Below, piece by piece: positions 18,415 to 26,834 of a stretch of DNA of 64,000 nt (the first letter of the stretch is position 1; each line of letters starts with the position of its first letter). This stretch comes from Kineococcus rhizosphaerae (GTDB lineage: Bacteria; Actinomycetota; Actinomycetes; Actinomycetales; Kineococcaceae). The notes beneath the pieces are model-generated. The model had not been told where the DNA came from. It searched no databases and saw nothing but the letters and a program-made list of their open reading frames with translations. The translations under genes were made by a program, and so were the position numbers. The stretch covers positions 248,001 through 312,000 of the forward strand of contig NZ_PVZF01000004.1 of NCBI RefSeq assembly GCF_003002055.1, read 5' to 3'.

Positions 18415-19101
18415 TCAGAGCGCGGGCGTCGGGTGGTAGGCCAGTTCCGGACGACCCGACCCGCCGTAGCGGGGTTCGCGCCGGGCCCGGCCCGTCGTCG
18501 TGAGGTGTTCGAGGTACCGGCGCGCCGAGACCCGGGACAACCCGGTGACCGTCGCGACCTCGGCGGCCGATAGCCCTTGTCCCGCAGGGGCTTCGCGCAG
18601 GGCGGCGACCACGGTCTGCAACGTCGGGGCCGCCACCCCGCGCGCCGGCCCGTTCGCGGTCCGCAACTGCGCCAGCGCCTCGTCGATGGCCTGCTGGTCG
18701 ATCCCGAACTCCCCCGAGGCCGCGGCGACGTCGGCCCGGAACCGCGCGTAGGCGCGCAGCCGCTCCTCCAGGGCCGCGGTGGTGAAGGGTTTCAGCAGGT
18801 ACTGCACGACGCCCATCGACAGCGCCTGGCGCACGACCGCCGGGTCGCGCGCGGCCGTCACCGCGATGACGTCGGCGGGCACCGCGGCCGCCCGCAGCGC
18901 GCGCAGGACCTGCAGCCCGTCGACGTCGGGCAGCGTCATGTCGAGCAGCACGAGGTCGACGGCGTGGGCCCCGACGGCGGCGAGGGCCTCGCGCCCGGAG
19001 TGGGCGACCGCCACGACCGCGAACCCCGGGACCCGGGCGACCTTCTCGGCGTGCCCGGCGGCCAGCAGCGGGTCGTCCTCGACGACGAGGACCCCGATCA
19101 C
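18415..19101 (-). CDS. response regulator, CitB/DcuR type
   Basis: A 228-residue regulator: receiver domain with VVEDDP acidic pocket, phospho-acceptor in DLVLLDMTLPDVDG, and the lysine in YLLKPF, then a linker and a C-terminal helix-turn-helix (GLSAAEVATVTGLSRVSARR) typical of CitB/DcuR/MalR regulators. GTG 19101 overlaps the kinase stop as GTGA. It probably responds to the adjacent kinase and controls the dicarboxylate carrier gene on the other side. Confidence 0.92.
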   Translation of the reverse strand: MIGVLVVEDDPLLAAGHAEKVARVPGFAVVAVAHSGREALAAVGAHAVDLVLLDMTLPDVDGLQVLRALRAAAVPADVIAVTAARDPAVVRQALSMGVVQYLLKPFTTAALEERLRAYARFRADVAAASGEFGIDQQAIDEALAQLRTANGPARGVAAPTLQTVVAALREAPAGQGLSAAEVATVTGLSRVSARRYLEHLTTTGRARREPRYGGSGRPELAYHPTPAL

Positions 19102-20780
19102 GGCTGCCCCACCGGCAGCTCCACGACCAGGGTCCCGCCGCCGTCGTCGAGCGTCACGGGTTCCTCGACGCGCACAGACCCCCCGTGCCGGCGCACGACC
19201 TGCCCGACGAGGGCCAGCCCCAGCCCGTGCGCACCCCCCGGCGAGAGCCGGTGCTCCTTGCGCGACCAGCCGCGCTGCATCGCCAGGTCCAGGTCGTCGG
19301 CCCGCAGCCCGGCGCCGGAGTCGGTCACGCGCACCTCCACGCGCTCGCCGACCCCCCGGATCCGGACCCGCACCCACCGCGGCCCGGGCGCCCCCAGGGC
19401 CGCCTCGACGGCGTTGTCGACGAGGTTGCCGACGACCGTCACGAGGTCGCGCGCCGGCAGCAGCCCGTCCGCGAGCGCGGTGTCGGGTTCCACCTCCAGC
19501 TCGACGCCCCGCTCGGCGGCCTGGGCGGACTTGCCGACGAGCAGCGCCGCGACGGCCGGGTCGGCGACGTCGGCGACGACGAGGTCGGTGAGCTGCTGCG
19601 CCGCAGCCAGTTCCGCAGTGGCGAACGCGACGGCCCGCTCGGGCTGGCCCTGTTCGACGAGGGTCACGACGACGTGCAGCCGGTTCGCGGACTCGTGGGC
19701 CTGGGAGCGCAGCGCGTCGGCGAGCCCGCGCACGGCGTCGAGGTCGCGGGTGAGGGCCTGCAGCTCGGTGTGGTCGCGCAGGGTGACGACGGTCCCGACG
19801 CGGCGGCCCTCCCAGTGCGCGTCGAGGCGGCTGACGACCAGGACCCGGTCGTCGGTGACCTGGACGTCGTCGACGACGTCCTCCGCCGAGTCCAGGAGCC
19901 GTTGCAGCGCAGGGGGCACGTCGAGGGTCCCGTCCTCGCGCGTGGGCAGCAGGCGGCGGGCCTCGTCGTTGACGACGCGCTGGCGGCCGGCGGGGTCGAC
20001 GACGACGAGCCCTTCGCGCAGGGAGTGCAGGACGGCGTCGTTGACCTCCCACAGCCGGGTGAGGTCGGCCGGTTCGAGGCCGTGGGTGCGGCGGCGGACC
20101 CAGCGCGACAGCAGCCACGACCCGGCCACCGACAGCCCCAGCGCCAGGGCGAGGGCGGCGACGAGGACGGGCAGCCGGTCGAGCAGGTCCTGGGTGACCG
20201 AGCGGGTGGCGACCCCGACGGCGACGGCGCCCACGACCGCCCCGTCGTCCCCGCGGACCGGCAGCACGGCGCGCACGGACGGGCCGAGGGTCCCCGTGTA
20301 GGTCTCCACGACGCGGCCCCCGGCGAGGGCCTCGTCGGCGTGCCCGACGAACGGCTGGCCGATGCGGGCGGGGTCGGGGTGCGTCCAGCGGATCTTGTCG
20401 CGGTCCATGACGGTGATGAAGTAGACGCCCGTGGCCCGGCGGACGGCCTCGACGTGCGCGTCGATCGCGGCCCGGTCGGCGCTGGCGGGGTCGGCCAGGC
20501 CGTCGCGGACGTCGGGGGACTGCGCGACGGCGGCGGCGACGTCGGTGACCTCGACGGTCGCGTCGCGGCGGGTGTCGGTGCGCAGCTGCCAGCCCAGGGC
20601 CGCGGTGGCGCCGACGACGACGACCAGGACGACGAGCAGCTGCAGGACGAGGACGCGCGAGGCCAGCGTCCAGTGCCGTTCACGGCGCCCGCGCCGTCCG
20701 CGCGGGCGTCCGGGCGGTCGTCCCGGGACGTGAACGAAACGACCGGAAGCAGACGACTTCGACGTCGACGTGACCACCAT
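19098..20780 (-). CDS. sensor histidine kinase, CitA/DcuS type
   Basis: From ATG 20780 the product is 560 residues (GTG 20777 and 20783 are also possible). Two membrane segments (about 42-63 and 203-225) bracket an extracytoplasmic PAS-like sensor (GVYFITVMDRDKIRWTHPD, QPFVGHADEAL), the form that binds citrate or C4-dicarboxylates. A cytoplasmic PAS, the dimerisation helix with RSQAHESANRLH (His362 candidate phospho-acceptor), and an ATPase domain (NLVDNAVEAA, DSGAGL, GLGLALV) follow. Divergent from dctA by 46 bp, which supports dicarboxylate sensing. Confidence 0.92.
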   Translation of the reverse strand: MVVTSTSKSSASGRFVHVPGRPPGRPRGRRGRRERHWTLASRVLVLQLLVVLVVVVGATAALGWQLRTDTRRDATVEVTDVAAAVAQSPDVRDGLADPASADRAAIDAHVEAVRRATGVYFITVMDRDKIRWTHPDPARIGQPFVGHADEALAGGRVVETYTGTLGPSVRAVLPVRGDDGAVVGAVAVGVATRSVTQDLLDRLPVLVAALALALGLSVAGSWLLSRWVRRRTHGLEPADLTRLWEVNDAVLHSLREGLVVVDPAGRQRVVNDEARRLLPTREDGTLDVPPALQRLLDSAEDVVDDVQVTDDRVLVVSRLDAHWEGRRVGTVVTLRDHTELQALTRDLDAVRGLADALRSQAHESANRLHVVVTLVEQGQPERAVAFATAELAAAQQLTDLVVADVADPAVAALLVGKSAQAAERGVELEVEPDTALADGLLPARDLVTVVGNLVDNAVEAALGAPGPRWVRVRIRGVGERVEVRVTDSGAGLRADDLDLAMQRGWSRKEHRLSPGGAHGLGLALVGQVVRRHGGSVRVEEPVTLDDGGGTLVVELPVGQP

Positions 20781-20826
20781 CACCCAGCACCGCTCCCGCC
20801 GTCGCGACCACCCACGAGAGGGTCCC

Positions 20827-22176
20827 ATGAGCACTGTCGCTCAGAAGCACACGCGAGACCGCACGCACTTCCTCTACATCGCCGTCATCGTGGCGGTGGG
20901 CCTGGGCATCGCCGTGGGCCTGCTGTTCCCCGACGTGGGCAAGGAGCTCAAGCCGCTGGGGACCGGGTTCGTGAACCTGGTCCGGATGATGATCGCCCCG
21001 GTCATCTTCTGCACCATCGTGCTCGGCATCGGGTCGGTCCGGGCCGCGGCGCAGGTCGGCCGCGTCGGCGGCACGGCCCTGCTGTACTTCCTGGCGATGA
21101 GCGGGTTCGCGCTCGTCATCGGCCTGCTCGTCGGCAACGTGCTGCCGGTGACCGACCTGCAGCTCACCGACGACCTGCGCGGGCAGGGCGCCCAGCTCGC
21201 CGAGAAGGCCCACGAGAGCGGCGGCTCGGTCGACTTCCTGCTCGGGATCATCCCGACGTCGCTGTTCTCGGCCCTGACCGACGGGTCCGTGCTGGAGGCG
21301 CTGTTCGTGGCGCTGCTCGTCGGGTTCGCGCTGCAGGGCCTCGGCGAGACGGGGCAGCGGGCGCTGCGGGCGATCGAGACGGTCAAGAAGGTCGTCTTCA
21401 AGGTCCTCGCGATGGTCATGTGGGCCGCGCCCGTCGGGGCGTTCGGCGCGATCGCGGCCGTCGTCGGCGAGACCGGGGTCGACGCCCTGAAGGCGCTGGC
21501 CACGGTGATGGTCGGGTTCTACCTGACCTGCGCCGTGTTCGTGTTGGTCGTGCTGGGGCTCGTGCTGCGCGTCGTCGCGAAGCTGAACATCTTCAAGGTC
21601 CTGCGCTACACGGCCCGCGAGATCCTGCTCATCGTCTCCACGTCGAGCTCGGAGACGGCGCTGCCGCGGCTCATCGCCAAGATGGAGCACGCCGGGGTCT
21701 CGAAGTCGACCGTCGGGATCACCGTCCCGACGGGGTACTCCTTCAACCTCGACGGCACCGCGATCTACCTGACGATGGCCTCGCTGTTCATCGCCAACTC
21801 CCTCGGGCAGCCCATGTCGGTGGGCCAGCAGGTCTCGCTGCTGCTGTTCATGGTCATCGCCTCCAAGGGGGCCGCGGGCGTCTCCGGCGCCGGGCTGGCG
21901 ACCCTCGCCGGCGGCCTGGCCTCGCACAAGCCCGCGCTGCTGGACGGGGTCGGGCTCATCGTCGGCATCGACCGGTTCATGTCCGAGGCGCGCGCGGTGA
22001 CGAACTTCATCGGCAACACCGTCGGGACCCTGGTCATCGCGACGTGGAGCCGGACGCTGGACCGCGAGCAGCTCACCGAGGTGCTCGCCGGCCGCCGCCC
22101 GTTCGACGAGACGTCGATGGACCCGGCGAACGAGGCGGTCACGGACGTGCGCGCGGAGTCCCGCGTCCCCGCCTGA
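20827..22176 (+). CDS. dctA: C4-dicarboxylate:cation symporter (DAACS family)
   Basis: A 449-residue carrier starting at ATG 20827, 4 nt after GAGAGGG. It has about eight hydrophobic helices plus the two re-entrant loop signatures: STSSSETALPRLIAKM and the TVPTGYSFNLDGTAIYLTM block, with the substrate-binding Arg region in GIDRFMSEARAVTNFIGN. Imports succinate, fumarate or malate with cations; glutamate carriers share this fold, so that is the alternative. Divergent from the CitA-like kinase and likely induced by it. It ends at a strong hairpin. Confidence 0.94.
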   Translation: MSTVAQKHTRDRTHFLYIAVIVAVGLGIAVGLLFPDVGKELKPLGTGFVNLVRMMIAPVIFCTIVLGIGSVRAAAQVGRVGGTALLYFLAMSGFALVIGLLVGNVLPVTDLQLTDDLRGQGAQLAEKAHESGGSVDFLLGIIPTSLFSALTDGSVLEALFVALLVGFALQGLGETGQRALRAIETVKKVVFKVLAMVMWAAPVGAFGAIAAVVGETGVDALKALATVMVGFYLTCAVFVLVVLGLVLRVVAKLNIFKVLRYTAREILLIVSTSSSETALPRLIAKMEHAGVSKSTVGITVPTGYSFNLDGTAIYLTMASLFIANSLGQPMSVGQQVSLLLFMVIASKGAAGVSGAGLATLAGGLASHKPALLDGVGLIVGIDRFMSEARAVTNFIGNTVGTLVIATWSRTLDREQLTEVLAGRRPFDETSMDPANEAVTDVRAESRVPA

Positions 22177-22184
22177 GCGGTTCC

Positions 22185-22228
22185 CTGAGGGCCGTGGCCG
22201 GTGCGCTCGCACCGGCCGCGGCCCTCAG
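22185..22228. terminator. bidirectional hairpin terminator between dctA and metX
   Basis: A 19-bp stem with one G-T wobble (CTGAGGGCCG side and CGGCCCTCAG side) and a 6-nt loop lies between converging genes. The metX stop codon (22225-22227) is inside the right arm. Confidence 0.8.
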
Positions 22229-23448
22229 CGGCGTCCGAGGGCCAGCGTCTCGGCCACGAGCGGGGCGATCTGGTCGGCCTCCAGCAGGAACCCGTCGTGC
22301 CCGGACGTCGAGCGCACGACGCGCAGCCCGCCGACGGCGGCGGGGGCCGCCTCGACGATGCGCCGGGAGTCGGCCACCGGGTAGAGCCGGTCGGAGTCGA
22401 CGGCGACGACGACCAGGGGCGTCGTGATCGCCGCGAGCGCCACGTCGGTGCCCCCGCGCCCGAGGCCGACGTCCCAGGTGTTCATGGCGTCGGTGAGCGC
22501 GACGTAGGAACCGGCGTCGAAGCGGCGCACGAGCTTGTCGGCGTGGTGGTCGAGGTAGCTCTGGACGGCGTAGCGGCCCGGCTCGGTCGGGGACAGCGGG
22601 TCCTCGCCGAACTGGGCTTCGCGGCCGAAGCGCAGGTCGAGCTCGGCCGCGGTCCGGTACGACAGGTGCGCCAGGCGCCGGGCCAGGCCGAGGCCGGTGT
22701 GCGGGCCCTGCCCGTCGGGGGCGGAGTGGTAGTCCCCGCCGCGCCAGCCGGGGTCGGAGACGATGGCGGTGATCTGGGCGCTCTGGCCGCCGATCTGGTC
22801 GGCCGTGGCGGCCGCGGCGGAGGCCAGGACGAGCGCGGCGCCGACGCGGCCGGGGTGCGCCGCGGCCCACTCCAGGGACCGCATGCCGCCCATGGAGCCG
22901 CCGAGGACGGCCGCGAACCGGGCGACGCCGAGGTGGTCGGCCAGGCGCGCCTCGGCGGCGACCTGGTCGGCGACGGTGAGCCGCGGGAACGCCGAGCCCC
23001 ACGGCCGCGTCGTGCCCGGCCGGTGCGACGAGGGGCCCGTGGAGCCCTGGCAGCCGCCGACGACGTTGGCCGCCACGACGAACCACTCGTCGGTGTCGAG
23101 GGCCTTGCCGGGGCCGACGAGGGCGGACCACCACCCGGCGGTGGGGTGCCCGGGACCGGCCTCGCCGGTGACGTGGGTGTCGCCGGTGAGGGCGTGCTCG
23201 ACGAGGACGGCGTTGGAGGCGTCGGCGTTCAGCGTCCCCCACGTCTCGTAGGCCAGGCGGACCTGCGGGAGGAGACCGCCGAGCTGCAGAGGGAGGTCGC
23301 CGACGTCGGCGAACCGCCGGTGCCCGGCGGGGTCGCCCTCGCGCCAGCCGCCCGACGCCGGGGGCGGGGCCGGGCGGAAGGCCCGCGCCACCTGTCCCGG
23401 GACCTCGGACGCCAGATCCTGACCCGCACCCACGTCGACGACCACCAC
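22225..23448 (-). CDS. metX: homoserine O-acetyltransferase
   Basis: A 407-residue alpha/beta hydrolase-fold acyltransferase. The nucleophile is in GGSMGGMRSLEW, and NAVLVEHALTGDTHV, AANVVGGCQGSTGP and TSGHDGFLLE carry the oxyanion, family and Asp/His segments. It acetylates (or succinylates) homoserine for direct sulfhydrylation. GTG 23448 is preceded by GGAG with very short spacing, so 23445 is an alternative. It lies 49 bp after metY, which uses its product. Confidence 0.93.
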   Translation of the reverse strand: MVVVDVGAGQDLASEVPGQVARAFRPAPPPASGGWREGDPAGHRRFADVGDLPLQLGGLLPQVRLAYETWGTLNADASNAVLVEHALTGDTHVTGEAGPGHPTAGWWSALVGPGKALDTDEWFVVAANVVGGCQGSTGPSSHRPGTTRPWGSAFPRLTVADQVAAEARLADHLGVARFAAVLGGSMGGMRSLEWAAAHPGRVGAALVLASAAAATADQIGGQSAQITAIVSDPGWRGGDYHSAPDGQGPHTGLGLARRLAHLSYRTAAELDLRFGREAQFGEDPLSPTEPGRYAVQSYLDHHADKLVRRFDAGSYVALTDAMNTWDVGLGRGGTDVALAAITTPLVVVAVDSDRLYPVADSRRIVEAAPAAVGGLRVVRSTSGHDGFLLEADQIAPLVAETLALGRR

Positions 23449-23497
23449 TCCTGCTCGATCCCCCGCTCGGCTTCCCAGTGTCCCTGACGTGCGCGGG

Positions 23498-24844
23498 TCA
23501 GGCGGACGCGCTGGTCGACGCCGGGGCCGACGCCGAGGCGGCGGCCGCGAAGCCGAGCTCGAGGTCGGCGAGGATGTCGTCGACGTTCTCCACGCCCACG
23601 GCGAGGCGGACCAGGCCGGGGGTGACGCCGGAGGCGGCCTGCTCCTGCGGGGTGAGCTGGCTGTGGGTCGTCGAGGCGGGGTGGATGACCAGGGAGCGGA
23701 CGTCGCCGATGTTGGCGACGTGGCTGTGCAGCCGCAGCGCCTCGACGAAGGCCTTCCCGGCGGGCAGGCCGCCGGCGATCTCGAAGGCCAGGACGGCTCC
23801 GGACCCCTTCGGGGCGTACTTGCGCGCCTGCGCGTGCCAGGGCGAGGACGGCAGCGAGGCCCAGTTCACCGACAGGACGTCGTCGCGGCCCTCGAGGAAC
23901 CGGGCGACCTTCCCGGCGTTCTCGACGTGCCGCTCCATGCGCAGCGACAGCGTCTCCAGGCCCTGGGCGATGAGGAAGGCGTTGAAGGGCGCGACGGCGG
24001 GGCCGAGGTCGCGCAGGAGCTGGACGCGCAGCTTGATGAGGTAGGCCAGCGGGCCGACGGCGTCGGTGAAGACGACGCCGTGGTAGCTGGGGTCGGGCGT
24101 GGTCAGGCCGGGGAAGCGGTCGGAGGCGGCCCAGTCGAAGCGGCCGGAGTCGACGACGGCGCCGGCGACGGAGGTGCCGTGCCCGCCGAGGTACTTCGTC
24201 GCCGAGTGCACGACGACGTCCGCGCCGTGCTCGAAGGGGCGGATCAGGTAGGGCGTGGCGATGGTGTTGTCGACGACCAGCGGGACGCCGTGCTCGTGGG
24301 CGACGCCCGCGACGGTCTCGATGTCGAGGACGTCGCCGGCGGGGTTGGAGATCGTCTCGCCGTAGAACAGCTTGGTCTCGGGGCGCACGGCCGCGGCCCA
24401 GCTGGCGGCGTCGTCGGGGTCGGCGACGAAGGACACGGTGATGCCCATCTTGGGCAGCGTGTGGTGGAAGAGGTTGTACGTCCCGCCGTACAGGCGCGGG
24501 CTGGAGACGACGTGGTCGCCGGCGGAGGCGATGTTGAGGATCGCCAGCGTCTCGGCGGCCTGGCCGGAGGCGACGAGCAGGGCCCCGACGCCGCCCTCGA
24601 GCGCGGCGATGCGCTGCTCGACGGTGTCCTGCGTCGGGTTCATGATCCGCGTGTAGATGTTGCCGAGCTCGGCCAGGCCGAACAGCGCGGCGGCGTGGTC
24701 GGTGTCGCGGAACTGGTAGCTGGTGGTCTGGTAGATCGGCAGCGCACGGGCCCCGGTCGCGGGGTCGGGCGTCTGGCCGGCGTGGACCTGGAGGGTCTCG
24801 AACTTCCAGGCAGCAGCGGGTTCGGGGGTGGCGTCGGTGCTCAC
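23498..24844 (-). CDS. metY: O-acetylhomoserine sulfhydrylase
   Basis: A 448-residue PLP enzyme of the Cys/Met metabolism family. Seen: [20 protein letters not shown] near the N-terminus, [10 protein letters not shown], and the Schiff-base lysine in [14 protein letters not shown]. The length and ETLQVHAGQ start favour MetY over cystathionine synthase (MetB). It joins sulfide and O-acetylhomoserine into homocysteine. GTG 24844 follows AAGGA at 6 nt. A 335-bp region upstream holds a palindrome and a small ORF but no recognised SAM riboswitch. Confidence 0.93.
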   Translation of the reverse strand: MSTDATPEPAAAWKFETLQVHAGQTPDPATGARALPIYQTTSYQFRDTDHAAALFGLAELGNIYTRIMNPTQDTVEQRIAALEGGVGALLVASGQAAETLAILNIASAGDHVVSSPRLYGGTYNLFHHTLPKMGITVSFVADPDDAASWAAAVRPETKLFYGETISNPAGDVLDIETVAGVAHEHGVPLVVDNTIATPYLIRPFEHGADVVVHSATKYLGGHGTSVAGAVVDSGRFDWAASDRFPGLTTPDPSYHGVVFTDAVGPLAYLIKLRVQLLRDLGPAVAPFNAFLIAQGLETLSLRMERHVENAGKVARFLEGRDDVLSVNWASLPSSPWHAQARKYAPKGSGAVLAFEIAGGLPAGKAFVEALRLHSHVANIGDVRSLVIHPASTTHSQLTPQEQAASGVTPGLVRLAVGVENVDDILADLELGFAAAASASAPASTSASA

Positions 24845-24884
24845 GGGGGGTCCTTCGGGTCGACGGGTTCGGGGTCGGGCACGC

Positions 24885-25070
24885 CTAGGGGCGCCGACAC
24901 AGCCCGTCGAAGAGGTAGGCGCGTCGGCTCGGCCAGAACGGGTCGAGCACGACCAGCGTCGGGAGCACGTTCCGATGGTGCCGCCGCGGTGTTCCCCGGG
25001 GCAACTCGCCCGTGGGGACGATCACCGGACGGGACGCACCAAGATCCACTGAGAGTGTTCTCGCGAACAC
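24885..25070 (-). CDS. possible small upstream ORF (61 codons) of metY
   Basis: GTG 25070 opens a 61-residue frame ending TAG at 24885, 41 bp before metY, with a C-terminal half VVLDPFWPSRRAYLFDGL that looks protein-like (few Arg/Pro shadows, aromatic residues). There is no strong ribosome site, and part overlaps the palindrome at 25055-25070. It could be a leader peptide for metY or chance. I do not recognise it. Rest of 24845-25179 shows no other gene. Confidence 0.25.
   Translation of the reverse strand: MFARTLSVDLGASRPVIVPTGELPRGTPRRHHRNVLPTLVVLDPFWPSRRAYLFDGLCRRP
25055..25070. promoter_or_regulatory. palindrome GTGTTC-N4-GAACAC upstream of metY
   Basis: A perfect 6+4+6 palindrome in the 335-bp divergent region between metY and the next plus-strand gene, 211 bp before the metY start. 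Candidate operator; it does not match the LexA box order (GAAC first) or the McbR box. Confidence 0.4.
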
Positions 25071-25179
25071 GCGACGAAATCACGAGGAGCGTGGCAGGCT
25101 GACCCCGCAACTCTGTGCGATGACTTGATCACGTTCAGCAGCACCCTAGGGCACCTACTACTCATCACGTGGAGCGTCG

Positions 25180-25533
25180 ATGGACGACCAGAGCACCCCC
25201 GCGGGCACCCCCGTCGCCGACGAGAGCCTGCAGGTCATCCGCTGGGACACTCCCTCGTGGGCCTCCCGCGGCCTGGAGGTCGAGGGCGGCTGGCTGCACA
25301 GCTTCGAGGCGCGCGTCGTCCCGCTCGAGGGCGACGAGGGCGCCGAGCGCCCCTGCCCGGTGCGCCTGGAGTCGACGGACCTCACCTACGCCGAGAACGG
25401 GCAGACCGTCCTGCGCCGCTTCGGTCCCCGCGTCTTCATCGGCGACATCGCCCAGCTGTCGCTGCCCGAGGCCCAGCGCCTCGTCGCCGCACTGTCCGAG
25501 GTCATCGAGCGCGCCGCGGGCGAGCGCGCCTGA
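25180..25533 (+). CDS. conserved-looking hypothetical protein
   Basis: A 117-residue acidic protein with no membrane segment or signal. ATG 25180 follows GGAG at 6 nt. A beta-rich N-terminal half (VIRWDTPSWASRGLEVEGGW, in two strands) ends in a helix SLPEAQRLVAALSEVIERA, an arrangement seen in small actinobacterial proteins of unknown role. No function can be proposed. It precedes two palindromic elements and a dehydrogenase on the same strand; the 186-bp gap and palindromes argue against a shared operon. Confidence 0.7.
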   Translation: MDDQSTPAGTPVADESLQVIRWDTPSWASRGLEVEGGWLHSFEARVVPLEGDEGAERPCPVRLESTDLTYAENGQTVLRRFGPRVFIGDIAQLSLPEAQRLVAALSEVIERAAGERA

Positions 25534-25555
25534 CGCTGCCCCTGTCGCCCCGTAG

Positions 25556-25608
25556 CGGCACGTTGACTCCCCGGTCCCGGTGAAAGAGACCGGGGAGTCA
25601 GCGTGCCG
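25556..25608. repeat. 53-bp palindromic element, type A, copy 3
   Basis: 21-bp arms with one mismatch around the 11-nt loop CCGGTGAAAGA. Starts CGGCACGTTGACTC and ends with TGCCG. It begins 22 bp after the stop of the hypothetical gene, so it may terminate it. Confidence 0.9.
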
Positions 25609-25630
25609 CAACAGGTGTGGGCACCGGCGG

Positions 25631-25683
25631 GGGCACGTTGACTCCCCGGTCCCGGTGAAAGAGCCCCGGGAGGCAACGTGCCG
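25631..25683. repeat. 53-bp palindromic element, type A, copy 4 (degenerate right arm)
   Basis: Same 11-nt loop as copy 3, but the right arm has at least three changes and the first base is G. Directly oriented 22 bp after copy 3, suggesting tandem duplication followed by decay. Confidence 0.82.
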
Positions 25684-25719
25684 AAACGGGCGGCCCGCCT
25701 GGGCCGGTACGTTGCGCCC

Positions 25720-26730
25720 ATGACGCAACGCACCGGCCGCGCCGTCCAGATCACCGAGCCCGGCACCCTCGAACTCCTCGACGCCCCCGCGGCCGAACCC
25801 GGCCCCGGCCAGGCGCTGGTCCAGGTCGCCTACTGCGGCATCTGCGGGTCCGACCGCGAGGTCTTCGCCGGGACCCGGCCCGCGGAGTTCGTCCGCTACC
25901 CCGTCGTCCCAGGGCACGAGTGGTCCGGCACCGTGGCGGCGGTCGGCCCGGGCGTGCCGGAGTCCCTCGTCGGGCGCGGGGTCGTCGGCCAGGGCATCCG
26001 CACCGCCGAGGGCACCCCCGCCTCCCTGGAGGGCGACACCGAGGGCTGGCCGCAGGAGTACGAGGAGACCGGCTTCACCCTCCCCGGCGGCTGGTCGACG
26101 TGGCTGACGCTGCCCGCGCGCTACCTGCACGTGCTGCCCGAGGGCGCCGACCTGCGCGCGGCCGCCGGCATCGAGCCCGCGGCGTGCGTGGCCGAGGCCG
26201 TCCTGCTCGCCGACGTCTCGGCCGGGTCCAAGGTCGCCGTCGTCGGCGCGGGGACCCTGGGCCTGCTGGCCGTGCAGCTGCTGAAGGGTGCCGGCTGCGA
26301 GGTGACCGTCGTGCACCACAACGACGAGCGCCGGGAGCTGGCCACCACGTGCGGGGCCGCGCACTACACCGGTGACGCCACGACGCTGGGCGCCACGTTC
26401 GACGCCGTGATCGAGGCCGCGGGCGTGCCCGGCATCGCCCGCACCGCCGTCCGCCTCGCCCGCCGGGGCGGGCGCGTCGTCCTGACAGGCATCCCCGCGC
26501 AGGACGCCGACGACCTGTCCTCGCTGGAGCTGGTCAGCCGCAACGTGCACGTCCTGACCGTCTTCGGCGCCCCGACGCGGGCGTGGGCGTACGCCGTCCG
26601 CGCGTTCTCCGCCGGCGTCCTGGACCCCACCCCGCTCATCACGCACGAGTTCGACCTCACCGACGCGCAGGCGGCCCTCGACGAGCTCGCCGCCCGCCGC
26701 GGCGCGCTGAAGGTCCTTCTGAAGCCCTGA
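25720..26730 (+). CDS. medium-chain zinc-type alcohol/sorbitol dehydrogenase
   Basis: ATG 25720 (MTQRTGRAVQITEPG) gives 336 residues; an earlier in-frame GTG lies inside the palindromic element and is rejected. The catalytic zinc residues are in YCGICGSDREV and the GHEWSG motif, and the Rossmann loop is VAVVGAGTLGLLAVQLL. The four-cysteine structural zinc lobe that normally follows GHE is missing, as in some reductases of this superfamily. NAD(P)-dependent alcohol or polyol oxidation is likely; substrate unknown. It stands alone between repeats and a hairpin. Confidence 0.88.
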   Translation: MTQRTGRAVQITEPGTLELLDAPAAEPGPGQALVQVAYCGICGSDREVFAGTRPAEFVRYPVVPGHEWSGTVAAVGPGVPESLVGRGVVGQGIRTAEGTPASLEGDTEGWPQEYEETGFTLPGGWSTWLTLPARYLHVLPEGADLRAAAGIEPAACVAEAVLLADVSAGSKVAVVGAGTLGLLAVQLLKGAGCEVTVVHHNDERRELATTCGAAHYTGDATTLGATFDAVIEAAGVPGIARTAVRLARRGGRVVLTGIPAQDADDLSSLELVSRNVHVLTVFGAPTRAWAYAVRAFSAGVLDPTPLITHEFDLTDAQAALDELAARRGALKVLLKP

Positions 26731-26740
26731 GGTTCTAGAC

Positions 26741-26770
26741 GCGGACCCCCTGCCGTTCTAGGGGATCCGC
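26741..26770 (+). terminator. imperfect hairpin after the dehydrogenase
   Basis: GCGGACCCC pairs with GGGGATCCGC (one bulged A) around an 11-nt loop 11 bp past the stop. No T-run. Direct copies of GTTCTAG flank the left side. Confidence 0.45.
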
Positions 26771-26834
26771 GGCAGACGGGTGGTTCCGGCCGCCGGCGCT
26801 CAACCAGCGCGGTGGCCGGGACGACGACGGCCAC

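Noticed and set aside
25055-25070. LexA/SOS box
   Set aside because: Arms are in GTTC-N4-GAAC order; the actinobacterial SOS box has GAAC first.
24841-25110. 89-codon minus-strand ORF overlapping the metY leader
   Set aside because: Runs into the metY start region, no ribosome site; the shorter frame at 24885-25070 is marginally better but also weak.
24845-25179. SAM-I/SAM-IV riboswitch upstream of metY
   Set aside because: The conserved core sequences of these aptamers are not present on either strand by eye.
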